NCBI RefSeq assembly: GCF_047663525.1
Contig: NC_092605.1
Span: 2,790,001-2,854,000, forward strand
Direction of reading: 5' to 3'
Length of the DNA stretch: 64,000 nt
Source: Anas platyrhynchos
Lineage: Eukaryota; Chordata; Aves; Anseriformes; Anatidae
Under the pieces are notes generated by a model that was not told the origin of the DNA, did no database searches, and worked only from the letters and a program-made list of their open reading frames with translations. This document shows, piece by piece, positions 1-33,125 of this stretch. Within the stretch, counting starts at the first letter, position 1; every line of letters starts with the position of its first letter. A program made the translations under genes and the position numbers.

Positions 1-560
1 TCACCTCTGTTTCCAGCTGCTCAACATGCCCCAAGAACAAACCCCTGACCCTGGGCCAGTCTTTTCCCAGTAGTCCTCATCTGCTTTAGGGGCACGATTT
101 TGGGGGTACCAGCCTCAATCCCCGTGCCCAGCCTGGGGCCAGAACCAGGACGGAGCTGCGTTCCTGCATCCTGATGTGCCCGGACACATTTTCCAAGTGA
201 AATGGCAAATACTTGGCTCCCCCGCCTTGTATTTGTGTTTTCTTTCTAATGTTGTGTGGCTGCCTTGGTGTTTAATCCCAGTAATTAATGAGACGGGGAG
301 AAAAGAACAGTTCTCATCTCAATCTCCCTTCTGCAAACATTACAATCAGCGGGGTTGGCCTGGGTCATTTCTGTGCCATTTCCAGCAGCGAGAGGAAGGA
401 GCGGCAGGCAGAGGCATTTACCTGCTGGCAAGCAAGACACATCTCTGAAGAAGATCATTTTAAAGCCAGCAATGTGTGAAAGAATTCAATTTATGTACAT
501 TTCCCAATATATTATGAAAAAATAAAAATAAAATAACAAAAAAAAAAGGAAAATGTTTTG

Positions 561-594
<34 letters not shown>

Positions 595-2780
595 AAACCT
601 TCTGTTTATTAAAAAATGACTTTGCAAATGACCTGCTGGTTACTATCCGAAATAGAAAGGAAGTCCTTCTTCACACAGGATGTCATTGCACGTTTATTTA
701 AAGCTTTAATGATATGTTTGGGGACATCATCCACGCCTGACTCTTTCTCCATTGCAACTGTCTGGAGGAGGGAGCCTTTTCTTCGCTCTTAAAATAGTAA
801 ATGAGGCCAATTATCTCACGGCAATTCCAAATGGTAATTTGATTCCTCTTTAGCTGTCCGGGTCCTATCACAGCAGGTTTTGCAGGTTAGGTTTGGGATC
901 ATCTCCCCATCTCCCTCCGCTTGGCTGAGCACCGCAGGGTGCCAGGGCACAACCTGGTGCCCGGGGGAGGTGGCACCAGCGCTGACCCATGAAATGTGGT
1001 CTCCTCCTTCAATGCTTCTTGTGTTGGAGATTCAAAGGAGATCCGGGCTGAAATCAGTGCCAAAGGTGGGCCAAGGGCAGAGGGAGCTTGGTCCAAGCGC
1101 CCTGGGGAGCACAACGAATGGGGTAACAAATAAAGCAGCATTCCCGCAGGAATGGCCCCGTCCTGCAAATCCCAAATCCCAAAGGCACAAACCCCAACAG
1201 GCAGCAGGAGCAGGCTGTGCCCAGGACAAAAGCCATGCCAAAAATTTGGGGCTGTGGCAGCAAGACCCCGGCAGCATTAAATAATAATGAGAGTGATAAT
1301 TTGGCGTTCCAGCACGTGCGGAGCTGGCAGTCACTACCACTTTGGGAAGGACCGCAGGGCTTCAATTGAGTACAGATTAATGGAATCGATTTATTATTTT
1401 TTTTTTGTTTCTTTTTAATTAGTCTCATTAGAAACTAAACGATCTTCCTGCGGAGCACGCAAATAGCACAAAGACGCGGGCCCGGCTGATGGTTTTTCTC
1501 CCGGTGCAGTTGCTCAGAATTAGCGTTGCGAACCAGGAAAGATTTAATAGTGGTTTCTGGCAGAGATTAGCAGCGGGCAGCAGCTCAGAGAGGATTAAGA
1601 ACGAAACAAGCATTAGGCAGTCTTGATGGAGAGTTTGTCAAAGTTGGTCTATGAGTTTAACGTGAATCAATGGAGGCTTTCAACGGGCTCACGTTGAGGG
1701 AGCCGTGTTTGTCCCCGGTGATTCATTCCGGCGTGTTCAGCTCCAGATTTGGTTAACTTCAGCTGGATAAGCTCCTCTTTTTTAAACAAAAACGGGGGAA
1801 AAAGTCCTATTGTTGGCCACAGGTCATTGCTTATTATTGGGGTTATTATGACAATGGTTTGAGGACAGTTTGAATCCTCGTGTTCAGCTGACGTTCGTGC
1901 CTGCGATTTTCTGACGTACTGTGGAAAATACAGAAAACTTGGTATTATACAAAAAAAAGTGACCTCCCCAATAGCTCAAGCCCCAAAGCTTCAAATACCA
2001 GAAGAACGGAGCAGAGCAATTCTGAAATTGCATTTCTGCAGGAGAATGTGAACCAGCAGACGTGCAGAACATGAACCAGCATCTTCCAAAGATGGAGAGA
2101 GGGAGGGGAGGTGGCACAGGAAGGCATTTCGGCAGGCTCGTGGGGACTGGGCTGCAGGCAGGAGCCCGTGCCATGCCCACGGCACACTCAGGGACAGAAG
2201 CACCCCCAAGAGCCCTCCAGCCACCCCCAGGGCATCGGCTCCTGCAAAAGGCACACCGCAGGCTCCAGGACGTTTGCTTGGCCAACAACTCTGCTGACAG
2301 ATGCCCGTTTGCGTGGCGCAAAAACCCCAATCCCAGCACAGGTCCCAGAGCCTCTGCTCCAGGCAGCCGAAGCCGTACTTGACTTTCCCTCTTTCTGCAG
2401 TTTATTTTTTGTTCTCCCTTCAGCAGAGCGCCGGAGCCAGGCTAGTCTGGTCACGCTCCCTTTGTTTACAGCCAGTTTCTCCTCCATTTTCCTCCTTTGG
2501 CCTGGTGCTTCTCAACCTGCTCCGCGCTGGCACCCCCAAACCTCACCCCGGGGCTCTCCGGCCCCCTGGACGCCCCCCAGCAGCTCCCAGTGCTCCCACA
2601 GCCCGTCCCAGCACGTTCCCACCGCGAGCCTCTGGGAGCAAACCACCGGGGCGAGCTTCCTCGAGTCTTTTTATTTATTTTTTAAGTCCTTAAAGAAATA
2701 AAAGCCGAGCAGGAGCCGTGTGCCAGCAGCACGGTGGAGGGGTCGCAGTGCAGCTGGGGGGGCTGCCCGCTCTGCACCCA
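1..2780. other. Intergenic sequence upstream of FAM20A
   Basis: I see no exon with a protein I recognise; the open frames here are short, overlap on both strands and carry no splice or domain logic. A-rich tracts lie at about 522-551 and 567-591. The stretches at about 640-870 and 1620-1870 have balanced composition and no repeat character, so they could be non-coding regulatory DNA, but nothing in the sequence proves it. Confidence 0.5.
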
Positions 2781-2784
2781 CAAC

Positions 2785-2935
2785 TTGCCCCCAGCCCCAC
2801 ACCCCCCAGGACCCCTCAGGAAATCCCCAGGACCCCTCAGCAACCCCCAGAAACCTCCATCACCCCCCCAAGACCCTCCAGCACCCCCTAGGACCCCTCA
2901 GCACCCCGCAGGACCCCCCAGCATCCCCAGGGGTC
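2785..2935. repeat. C-rich minisatellite upstream of FAM20A
   Basis: About ten degenerate copies of a roughly 15-bp unit resembling ACCCCTCAGCACCCCCC lie head to tail in the CpG-rich promoter, about 360 bp before the FAM20A start codon. Spacing varies by one or two bases between copies. The long open frames seen here on both strands are by-products of the biased composition. Confidence 0.7.
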
Positions 2936-2939
2936 CGCA

Positions 2940-3295
2940 CCCCGCTCCCCTCCAGCAGCCTCCGCTTTCGGGAGAACGGGACCGGGGGTGGGGACAGAGG
3001 TCCGGGGGGCAGCTCCCCGGGTCCCCCGCTCTCCCTTTCTCCCCGCCCCGGCCTCTCCCCGCGGCGGGGGCCGGCCCCCAGCGCCCTGCCCGCTCCCCGC
3101 CCCGAGGTGCCCGCACGCCCCGCTCCGCCGCTCGGGCTCCCCCCCGCGTCCTGCACCGGGAGGAGGCGACGGCGGCGGCTGGGGCAGGGCTACCGATTCC
3201 CCCCCTTTCCAAAAAAAAAAAAAAAAATAACAAAAAATAATAAAAAATAAATAAATAACCCCCAACCGGGTGCCTCCCGGTTCCCCTCGCCGGCC
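2940..3295 (+). promoter_or_regulatory. FAM20A: FAM20A CpG-island promoter and 5' UTR
   Basis: Very GC-rich, CpG-dense sequence leads into the FAM20A start codon, as expected for a CpG-island promoter. It is broken by an A17 run at 3211-3227 followed by AT-only sequence to about 3257, only 38 bp before the ATG. No clear TATA box is placed. The transcription start cannot be fixed from sequence, so the split between promoter and 5' UTR is inference. Confidence 0.6.
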
Positions 3296-14627
<11,332 letters not shown>

Positions 14628-14915
14628 AGTCCTGAACTCATGCTCAGAGGCAGGGGAGACCCCTGCGAGGCAAGCAACGTTTTAATAGCTGGTAATTTCC
14701 ACCTACAAATTGTGCTCCCTCCGCCTGCGAGACTGGGAGGAGGAACTCTTTGGGAGATCTTCGAGGATTGTGCTGTGGCCTGGCTGTGGCACCCCGAGGT
14801 GGGACATGTCCTGGGGGGCACGCGGGGCTCAGCCTGCCCAGGATCCTTGCTGTGAAGGACACAAACTAGATCCAAGGATGAGGCTTGAATAAAGAGATGC
14901 CAAGAGCATTTTCCT
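14628..14915 (+). promoter_or_regulatory. FAM20A: FAM20A 3' UTR with polyadenylation signal
   Basis: A canonical AATAAA lies at 14888-14893, about 260 bases after the stop codon, so cleavage is expected near 14905-14925. The 3' UTR would then be about 290 bases. The signal is visible; the cleavage site is inferred. Confidence 0.7.
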
Positions 14916-14929
14916 CTTACCAAGGCTGT

Positions 14930-17224
14930 GTTCTGTAATCAAGAGTGAGTGTCTGAGGAAGGGGCAGCCTTACTTCGCCTGCTGCTCTGAGATGAGGTGA
15001 CGCCGATTCCCCACGGCCAGCCTCGAGCACCTCTGCAGGGAATTCACCATCAGACCTGTCCCTTGCCTCTTGGTCTCCAGCAGAAAGCGATGGACCTGCT
15101 CTGCTTTGATCTGTGAAGGTGCCCAGAAGCCCACTGCCCCAGCAAGGCAGGAAAATCACTTCTATTTCTACCTGCCCCAGGGGTGGAAGAACCAGTCGGG
15201 GTTATAGCAGGAAGGCAGATATGTATTGCCCTTGACCCCATGAAGTACAGCCCTGTTAAAAATAATAATAATAAAAAAAAATCAAATGTCTCAGAGACAT
15301 AGGACTGCATTTACAATTCACAATGATACCCACTTCCAGTAAAAAAACATTTTGCCAAAGTGGAGGGCTCCTTCAAAGGTCATCTTCTCCTAGCTTTGAA
15401 GTCATTCAAGTTACCAGAATTCCCTGGGAAATATAAATGGTCTCCCCCGCCCTTATCTCTGCTTATTTTGAGATGCAATAGGAACTGAAGACCAAAAAAG
15501 AGTAGGGAGGGAGTTATCAGACATCTTTCAATTGTAATTTTTCCCCTGGCCTCTCAGGGCCGAGGCGTATGAATGGTTTGATTACTGAAGCTCTCTTTAA
15601 TAGCTTTTTGCTTTAACTGTTCGAGAATTACTCCGAGCTTTTTGGCAGCCTAGGGAAAGTCGTTGAGAACATTGTTGATAATTTATCATCCTTAAGGAAA
15701 AAAAAACTATCAATCTGCTGGAAGCTCATTCTAAACTAACCTTTAAGTTAAACAAAAGCCATCTACAGCACCGCCGACTGCTCAGGTTCACAGCAAGCTG
15801 CTTCACGCACCCCGGGCTCGTTTTCCTGTAGGCTGGAATTCTGCCCAGCCTAACGAGAGCTCGGTGACGCTGGCAGTGCCTGCAGCATGTAAGAAGTAAC
15901 AAAGCTTGTTTGGCCACCACTGTTGTTTTTTTTTGCAGGGAACCATACTGAAGCCCAATCCAACCCCATAGTAAATCTGCAATCGACTACCTGCCTCCAC
16001 ACTGTAAAGCTACAGAAGAAAGCATAGATGTAATTTTAATATGAAGATGTAATTCGAGTACAGGTGCCTGTTCTGCTTGTTCTTATGAGCAAGGAAGTTT
16101 GGAGTGTTTGTGCTTAGCAGAGTGGGCCAATATTCTGAAGCCACAAAGGTCAGGAAAAGAAAAAAAAAAAACACAAAAGCAAACAAACCTCACACCTGGC
16201 TCTTTTAGTCTGTCCTGACTTGGGATTCAGCCACGTCATCCCATTTCCAGCTTTCACTAAAGCATTATTTTTGATAGCCTTAATCAGTCAGAGTTCTCTA
16301 CAATGGTGGTCTTAGACTTTTTTTTTTTTTTTTTTTACATCAAGTCTTGTGGACAGATAATAGATTAAAATAAAAGGATTTAAGTCCCTCTCAGCAGCCC
16401 AGCAGTTAGTGCAGTACAGCATGCTGTATTCCCAAAGTTGCTTCTCCCTCTACTGGTGACTTGTGCTTGTAACATACATAACACTATTCAAATTTATTTT
16501 GGGGTTTGTTATGCTGTAGCTACTGCTGCAGAAGATAACTTTAAAGTTACAAGACTGGAAAGGGAAGAACTAAAAAGTTAAAGTTAAAAAAAATCAGAGG
16601 CTGAAAACTTTTTTTTTTTTTTTTTTTTAAATCAAGGGAAGGAGAGAAAGGAAGGCTAAGATGAAGGAACCAAGCAGATGGATATTTTAATGGCTGTTAC
16701 ACTAACGGGTTACAAGGTTTCTTTCTCCTTGTGTTTTCCCTTACATGGTAGCTCCTTACTGCTTCTTGGAAGTGTGATAGAGTTCAAAACTTTCCCTAAG
16801 GGCATGCAGAGATGGGAGCAGACAACTTACAGAAGTTTAGGAGCTCCAGTAACAGTGGCTGTGCCAGGAATGAGCTGCATTTACAAGAGATCGTAACAGC
16901 AGAAGTGACTTCAGAGACACTCAATCAAGCCGCCGGTACCTCTAAGCAGTGTTTGTTTCAAAAGCAAATCACACACACCCAGAGCCAGAACTCTGGAGAA
17001 GTTCCTGGGTCAGAGGCACAGCGTGGCTCAGGGATAGCAAGCGCCACAGGTTCCAGAGGGGATGATTCAGTTGTGCTGTAAGCTAGGATTTGAACTCCAT
17101 CCTCCAGAGCTAACAGCAAGCTAATCCCTTAAGTTTCTCTGTTTCCACCAGCTCATTATTAAGGCATCCTCTAAGGCTGAAGGAAAACAATACAGGGGTG
17201 AAGGGGGAAAAAAAAGAGACTGAT
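14930..17224. other. Intergenic gap between the converging FAM20A and PRKAR1A
   Basis: Unique-looking AT-leaning sequence with homopolymer A/T runs at about 16160-16171, 16319-16337 and 16609-16628. I see no exon, RNA gene or mobile element. The open frames here are short and unsupported. Confidence 0.6.
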
Positions 17225-17227
17225 TGC

Positions 17228-19524
17228 GTTTAAGAATTTAAATCATTTTATTGCTTTACCTGCCATTAGGACAATCTATAACAAAAGGAATATAATATAT
17301 TAGCACATACAGTAAATCAGACTTATATAGTCAGGTAACAATACAAAAATGGTCCTCTGGTTGACTATAGCTTTCTAGGGCAATAGACTTCATAAATTCG
17401 CTAAAGGTGGACTAGCAAAAAATTACTTCTAAAGCCCTGAATGTTAGCTAAGGCAAAACTATGCCAATTGTGGTTTCAAACATATTTAAATTGCACACAA
17501 AGGTAAAGCTATAACTGTGAATAATATTTAACTCAGACTTAGCTGATTTTTCTTAAAATCTTGTAGGTAAAACTACAAAAGGGAGTAAACAGCAAGCTAA
17601 AAAGATGCAGTAGTGAAATTTGATTAGAAAGCCTTATATAAAAAAATGTGCATTTTTTTGTGGAGCTCTAACTAGTTTACACAGTTTTTGGTGCTTTAAA
17701 GTAACGTGAAGAACACATGAAGGAGAAACCTGGATAGAGTCAAAACTGAAGGGAACAGTTTTAACAAAAAAAAAAGTAGCATTTGCTTACTCCTTAAGGG
17801 CTCTGGCAGAAATCGTCTACTCAGTATCTTCTGAAAAGAGAACTCAAACCACAAGCATTTAAATCCCACTCTTGGAATTTCATGTTTGGAAATACCACGA
17901 AACCTTTTGTAAAAGCACAATACCCTCAGAATTATTTAGCATCAATTAACAGACTGTTTTTGACAGGCCTGGGAGGAAGTCTGTTGAATTTGCATTCGCA
18001 TCATCTTGGAAAGGAAATAAAATGAGGGCTCCATCATTAAGAGTAGTTGCACAACAAATGCAAAACTGCTTGCTGTCACTCCCAAATACAAACCTACACT
18101 ACTTTTATATAAATTACAGTTTAAAGGAAACTTTAAAAATTGCCTACCATTATTGAACCGTGGAATTCAGTAAAAACTTTCGGGAAGTACTGGTGCGCAC
18201 AGAGTAATGTAACACAAAGCTGGTAAATACTGAAATACATTTAAGACTCCGCAACATATTGAACTTGGAAAAAAAGAAGTATGAAATCTGTGTCATGGAA
18301 ATTGGATAAGCAAGGAAAAAGAATGCACCTTTTGTATTTAAATTAGATTCATGATCAGTCTTTTTTAAAAATTATGAATTTTAAAACAAACATACTTAAA
18401 ATAACTGAGCGCTGCAGGAAAGTTAAAACATTCACTTTTTCCGCCTCACATTCTCCACCAAGTATAATGGCATCTGTATGAACCAGCAATCTCACCCCCT
18501 GCAATTAATGCTGGCCATAAATACCCAAAGTTTAAAATTTCCCTGGTTTCGAAGGGTCACCTGAACTAATGATCATTTAAAAAAAAAAAAAGAAGTTAAC
18601 TGAGGAATAACAAAGCAAGCAAGAGTCACAGGGGAAATAAAACGCTTGCTTCCAATTTCTGCATCAATCTAGGACTTGAACATTAATATCAGCTAGAGAG
18701 CTGCACCATTCTTACATCGATCTACGTACTCGAGACCAAAGTTAGGCATTTAATGCAATATTTGGTTCTTGCCACTTTGAACAGGAAGTTCCGAGTGGCA
18801 AATCTATCAAAGAGAGAACAAGAGAAATAATCAGTTGCGGCAAGTCAGCAAATTAAGTAACAACTGCAGTAGTTCACCAGAACTATTAACCTTGAAAGCT
18901 TTGATTTACACTTGACAAAAACATAACTAAGCAACCTTAAACCAGCAGACACAGGAACAATTATACTGTTAAATTCCAACTGTGGCTTTCTTAGCAGCTG
19001 ATGCCTCACAATTGACCCCAGGATTACAGTACCCAGAAAATTAAAAAAGAAAACCCCAAGCCCCAAGAAGCTCAATTACAAGGGCAGTTCTCATTTGAAA
19101 AGAAATACAGCAGATTATGACCACAGCCTTAAAGTCTGTCCAACAGCTTGAGAAACACCTTTAGATTTCCACCCCACTCTTCCCAGTTACCTCCTTACTC
19201 TATGGCAATTGGCATGGTGCCTGGAGACCTCTTCTTCAGAAAAGCAAGGCTGCATTTGCTGCATTTGCCCAAGTTGGACGCAGTTGCACAGAAAGAAGCC
19301 GTAACAGCAAACATCTCCATAGAACTTTTTCTATTTATTTAATGGGACAGAGAGCACAAAACTAATATGCTCTAAATTAAAAGTAGTGCCATGAAAAGCA
19401 ATTTTACCTTTTTTTTTTTTTTAAACAGACAGGAAGCTGCAAATGCCAGTGGCAATGTGGCTCTGCACAAGGGTAAGAAAGCAGTGTGCATTCGTGAAGC
19501 ATGTTTCTGATAGGGAGGAAGGTT
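17228..19524 (-). other. PRKAR1A: PRKAR1A 3' UTR (about 2.3 kb)
   Basis: AT-rich, exon-free sequence follows the stop codon. A canonical polyadenylation signal (TTTATT on the plus strand) lies at 17247-17252, and another at 19334-19339 would give a short 3' UTR of about 200 bases. Long and short 3' ends are known for mammalian PRKAR1A. Which site is used here is inference. Confidence 0.65.
17247..17252 (-). promoter_or_regulatory. PRKAR1A: Distal polyadenylation signal of PRKAR1A
   Basis: AATAAA on the minus strand, at the far end of the AT-rich region that follows the PRKAR1A stop codon. Chosen as the likely main 3' end because unique AT-rich sequence continues up to it. A proximal AATAAA is at 19334-19339. 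Confidence 0.6.
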
Positions 19525-30992
<11,468 letters not shown>

Positions 30993-31392
30993 TGCTGAAA
31001 GTAAGAGAAAGAGAAGGTTAAATAATTAGAGGAAACAAGGATGCTGCTGCTCAGTAATCAGGCACGTTGTGCTGCCTGAAAGAAAACGACGTTGCGTTAT
31101 CATCTTCCTGATATCAGAGTGTAAAACCATCTTTATGACAAAGTTAAATTGTGAGAGAAAAAGTTAGGAACTTATTTAGCACGTGGGATGAAATAATAAA
31201 AAAATCTGGATGCTCTGTAGACACAAGCAGAATGGGAAGAGCATTTGCTTGTGCTGGAAAAGCTTCAGTAACCCCAGCTCTCTGAGCACTTAGTCAGGAA
31301 AGGTTTCCATCTTAACATTCTGCTGATAAAAATCTAAGACTTTGCAGGATTGGAGGCTCACTTACAAGCAGCGTTGCGTGGCCTGTGTGGGG

Positions 31393-31834
31393 TGCTGTGG
31401 TTTAACCCAGCAGCCAGCTAAGCACCACACAGTCCTGCACCACTGGGATGGGGGAGAGAACCAAAAAGAAACTAGGACAGAAAAGAACAAACAAGTGATG
31501 CACAAGGCAAACGCTCACCAGCAGCTGACTGATGCCCAGCTTGTCCCCAAGCAGCAGCCCCCAGCCAAGTGCCCCCGTTTTATCACTGAGCATGACGCCA
31601 CGAGGTCCGGGACATCCGGACAGCCTGGGCCAGCTGTCCTGGCTGCATCCCCTCCCTGCTCATCCTGCATCCCCAGCCTCCTGGAAGCTGAAACACCCCT
31701 GGCTTTGTAAGGGCACTGCCCAGCAACAGCTAAAGCAGCCACGTGTTATCACCGTCACTTTCCTCCTAATTCCCAAACACAGCACCGTAGCTGCTACTAT
31801 GAAGATTAACTCTGTCCCAGCTGAAAGCCGGACA
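31393..31834 (-). mobile_element. Solo LTR of an avian endogenous retrovirus
   Basis: In minus-strand orientation it starts TGTCC, ends with the GGTTAAACCACAGCA block, and contains an LTR-like region with a degenerate CRE (about 31606-31612) and a TATA-like GTGATAAAA (about 31579-31587). I recognise it as a diverged member of an LTR family common in bird genomes. The flanks TGGGG (31388-31392) and CGGGG (31835-31839) match at four of five bases, fitting a 5-bp target duplication. No internal retroviral sequence or gene is present. It lies in PRKAR1A intron 1, on the same strand as the gene. The family name is not assigned. Confidence 0.75.
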
Positions 31835-32587
31835 CGGGGTCAAGGGGATTATGCTCAGGAGATAGGTGGGTGGAAGCTGGGAATCTGAGAGGCGAGCATT
31901 AAAGGCATTAGGAAGTGAAACGTGGAACACGGTAAGGTCAAATCAGAGCAAGCTCACCGACTGCCAAGGCAGTTCGTTAATGAAAGTTATACGATTAGAA
32001 GCGTTTCTCCTAAAACGCTGCTCTCCAGTTGACATTGTTCCACACCTCATAACTATTTCACTGCAATTCCCAAAATGTTTCTTCAGCTCTAAGTTACCAG
32101 GAGCACACCTTTAGGCAGACCCATTATGATACCAGGTTTTCAGGAGACTTTAAAATTACGGTGCCAGCTGTAGTACTTTCATAAAAGTGTTTTTAAGCAG
32201 CGTGGCTTTTTTTTCCTTTTGTTACAATTTTTAATACATTTGTACATATACATATTTATAAGATACGTTCATCTCAGGCCATTTTTTCATAAAGCACTAG
32301 ATGAAGAATTAGGAAATCATTTCTCAGGGCACCTTTGATGAAATACAGAGACAGTTACCTGGTGGGGGGACAGCTGCAACAGCTCAGGAACACCCAGTAA
32401 GATGCGTTGATCCCAGGATCAGCTTCTGAAAAGAAAAAAACAGAGTCAAAGGGGGAGATTTGGGAGCTGCCAGGCCCTCGGAGCAGCCAACGCAGGCCGC
32501 TCAGCACTACACACAGCACGGGGCCGGGCGCTGCGGGCCTCAGGAAGGCCCCACACAGCTCCGGAGCCCGTGAAGGGCGAAGGGCGG

Positions 32588-32722
32588 CGCTAATTAACGC
32601 GCTCCAACTCTAATTACCGGGGGTCGGCGCTAATTAGCGCCGATCCGCGCCAACCCACGAGGGCCGGCCCTGCTTAACCAAGCCCCCCGCGCTGCTTAAC
32701 GAAGCCCGGCGCTAATTAAGCC
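32588..32722. repeat. 20-22 bp tandem array with TAATTA cores
   Basis: TAATTA occurs at 32591-32596, 32611-32616 and 32631-32636, exactly 20 bp apart, and again at 32713-32718. The related TGCTTAAC occurs at 32671 and 32693. The third TAATTA sits in the perfect 16-bp palindrome GGCGCTAATTAGCGCC (32626-32641). The array lies in the PRKAR1A CpG island, in what is probably intron 1. Confidence 0.8.
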
Positions 32723-32947
32723 ACCTGAGGCGTTCAGACAACGACAAATAATTAAAAAAATAAAAACAAAACACGCAAATAACGACCCCGGGCCCTCTCC
32801 CACCGCCGCGCGGGGCCTCCCCCTCGCTCCGCTGCCGGCCCGGGGCCGCTCCCGGCGGCAGGGCCGGGCCCGGAGGCCTCCCCCCGAGCCTCGCTGAGGC
32901 CTCACGGCTCCCACCGAGCCCTCCCCGGGCCCGGGCCCGGCTCCCAC

Positions 32948-33055
32948 CTGCGTGGGGCGGCTCCGCCGGGCCCTCAGCGCCCCCCGGCCCCGGCCCCGGC
33001 CCGGCCTCGGCCTCAGCGACGGCTCCCAACGGAAACGGAGCGCGCCGGCCAACCG
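32948..33055 (-). other. PRKAR1A: Probable non-coding first exon of PRKAR1A
   Basis: A good donor (CGCAG, then gtggga) ends at 32948 within CpG-dense sequence, downstream of the CRE and X-box. PRKAR1A is known to start with a non-coding exon, and the coding exon at 30816-30994 has an acceptor just before its ATG. The 5' limit is a guess, since no TATA box or initiator decides it. Confidence 0.5.
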
Positions 33056-33125
33056 CCGCCCGCCGTGACGTCAATGCGCCTCGCTCTCGCCCCGAGCGCG
33101 GTCGCCATGGTAACCTTAAAGGGGC
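33056..33125 (-). promoter_or_regulatory. PRKAR1A: PRKAR1A core promoter with CRE and RFX X-box
   Basis: A full palindromic cAMP response element TGACGTCA lies at 33066-33073 and an X-box-like site GTCGCCATGGTAAC at 33101-33114, both just upstream of the probable first exon in a CpG island. A CREB/ATF site would allow cAMP to drive its own inhibitor subunit; RFX factors bind X-boxes. Sites are seen; binding is inferred. Confidence 0.65.

Noticed and set aside
31393-31834. Remnant of a full endogenous provirus
   Set aside because: Only one LTR-like unit is present, bounded by near-matching 5-bp flanks, with no internal retroviral coding sequence on either side.
32385-32440. Alternative 5' UTR exon of PRKAR1A
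   Set aside because: A pyrimidine tract and AG precede about 40 bases on the minus strand near 32,427, but no convincing donor follows, and nothing else supports an exon.
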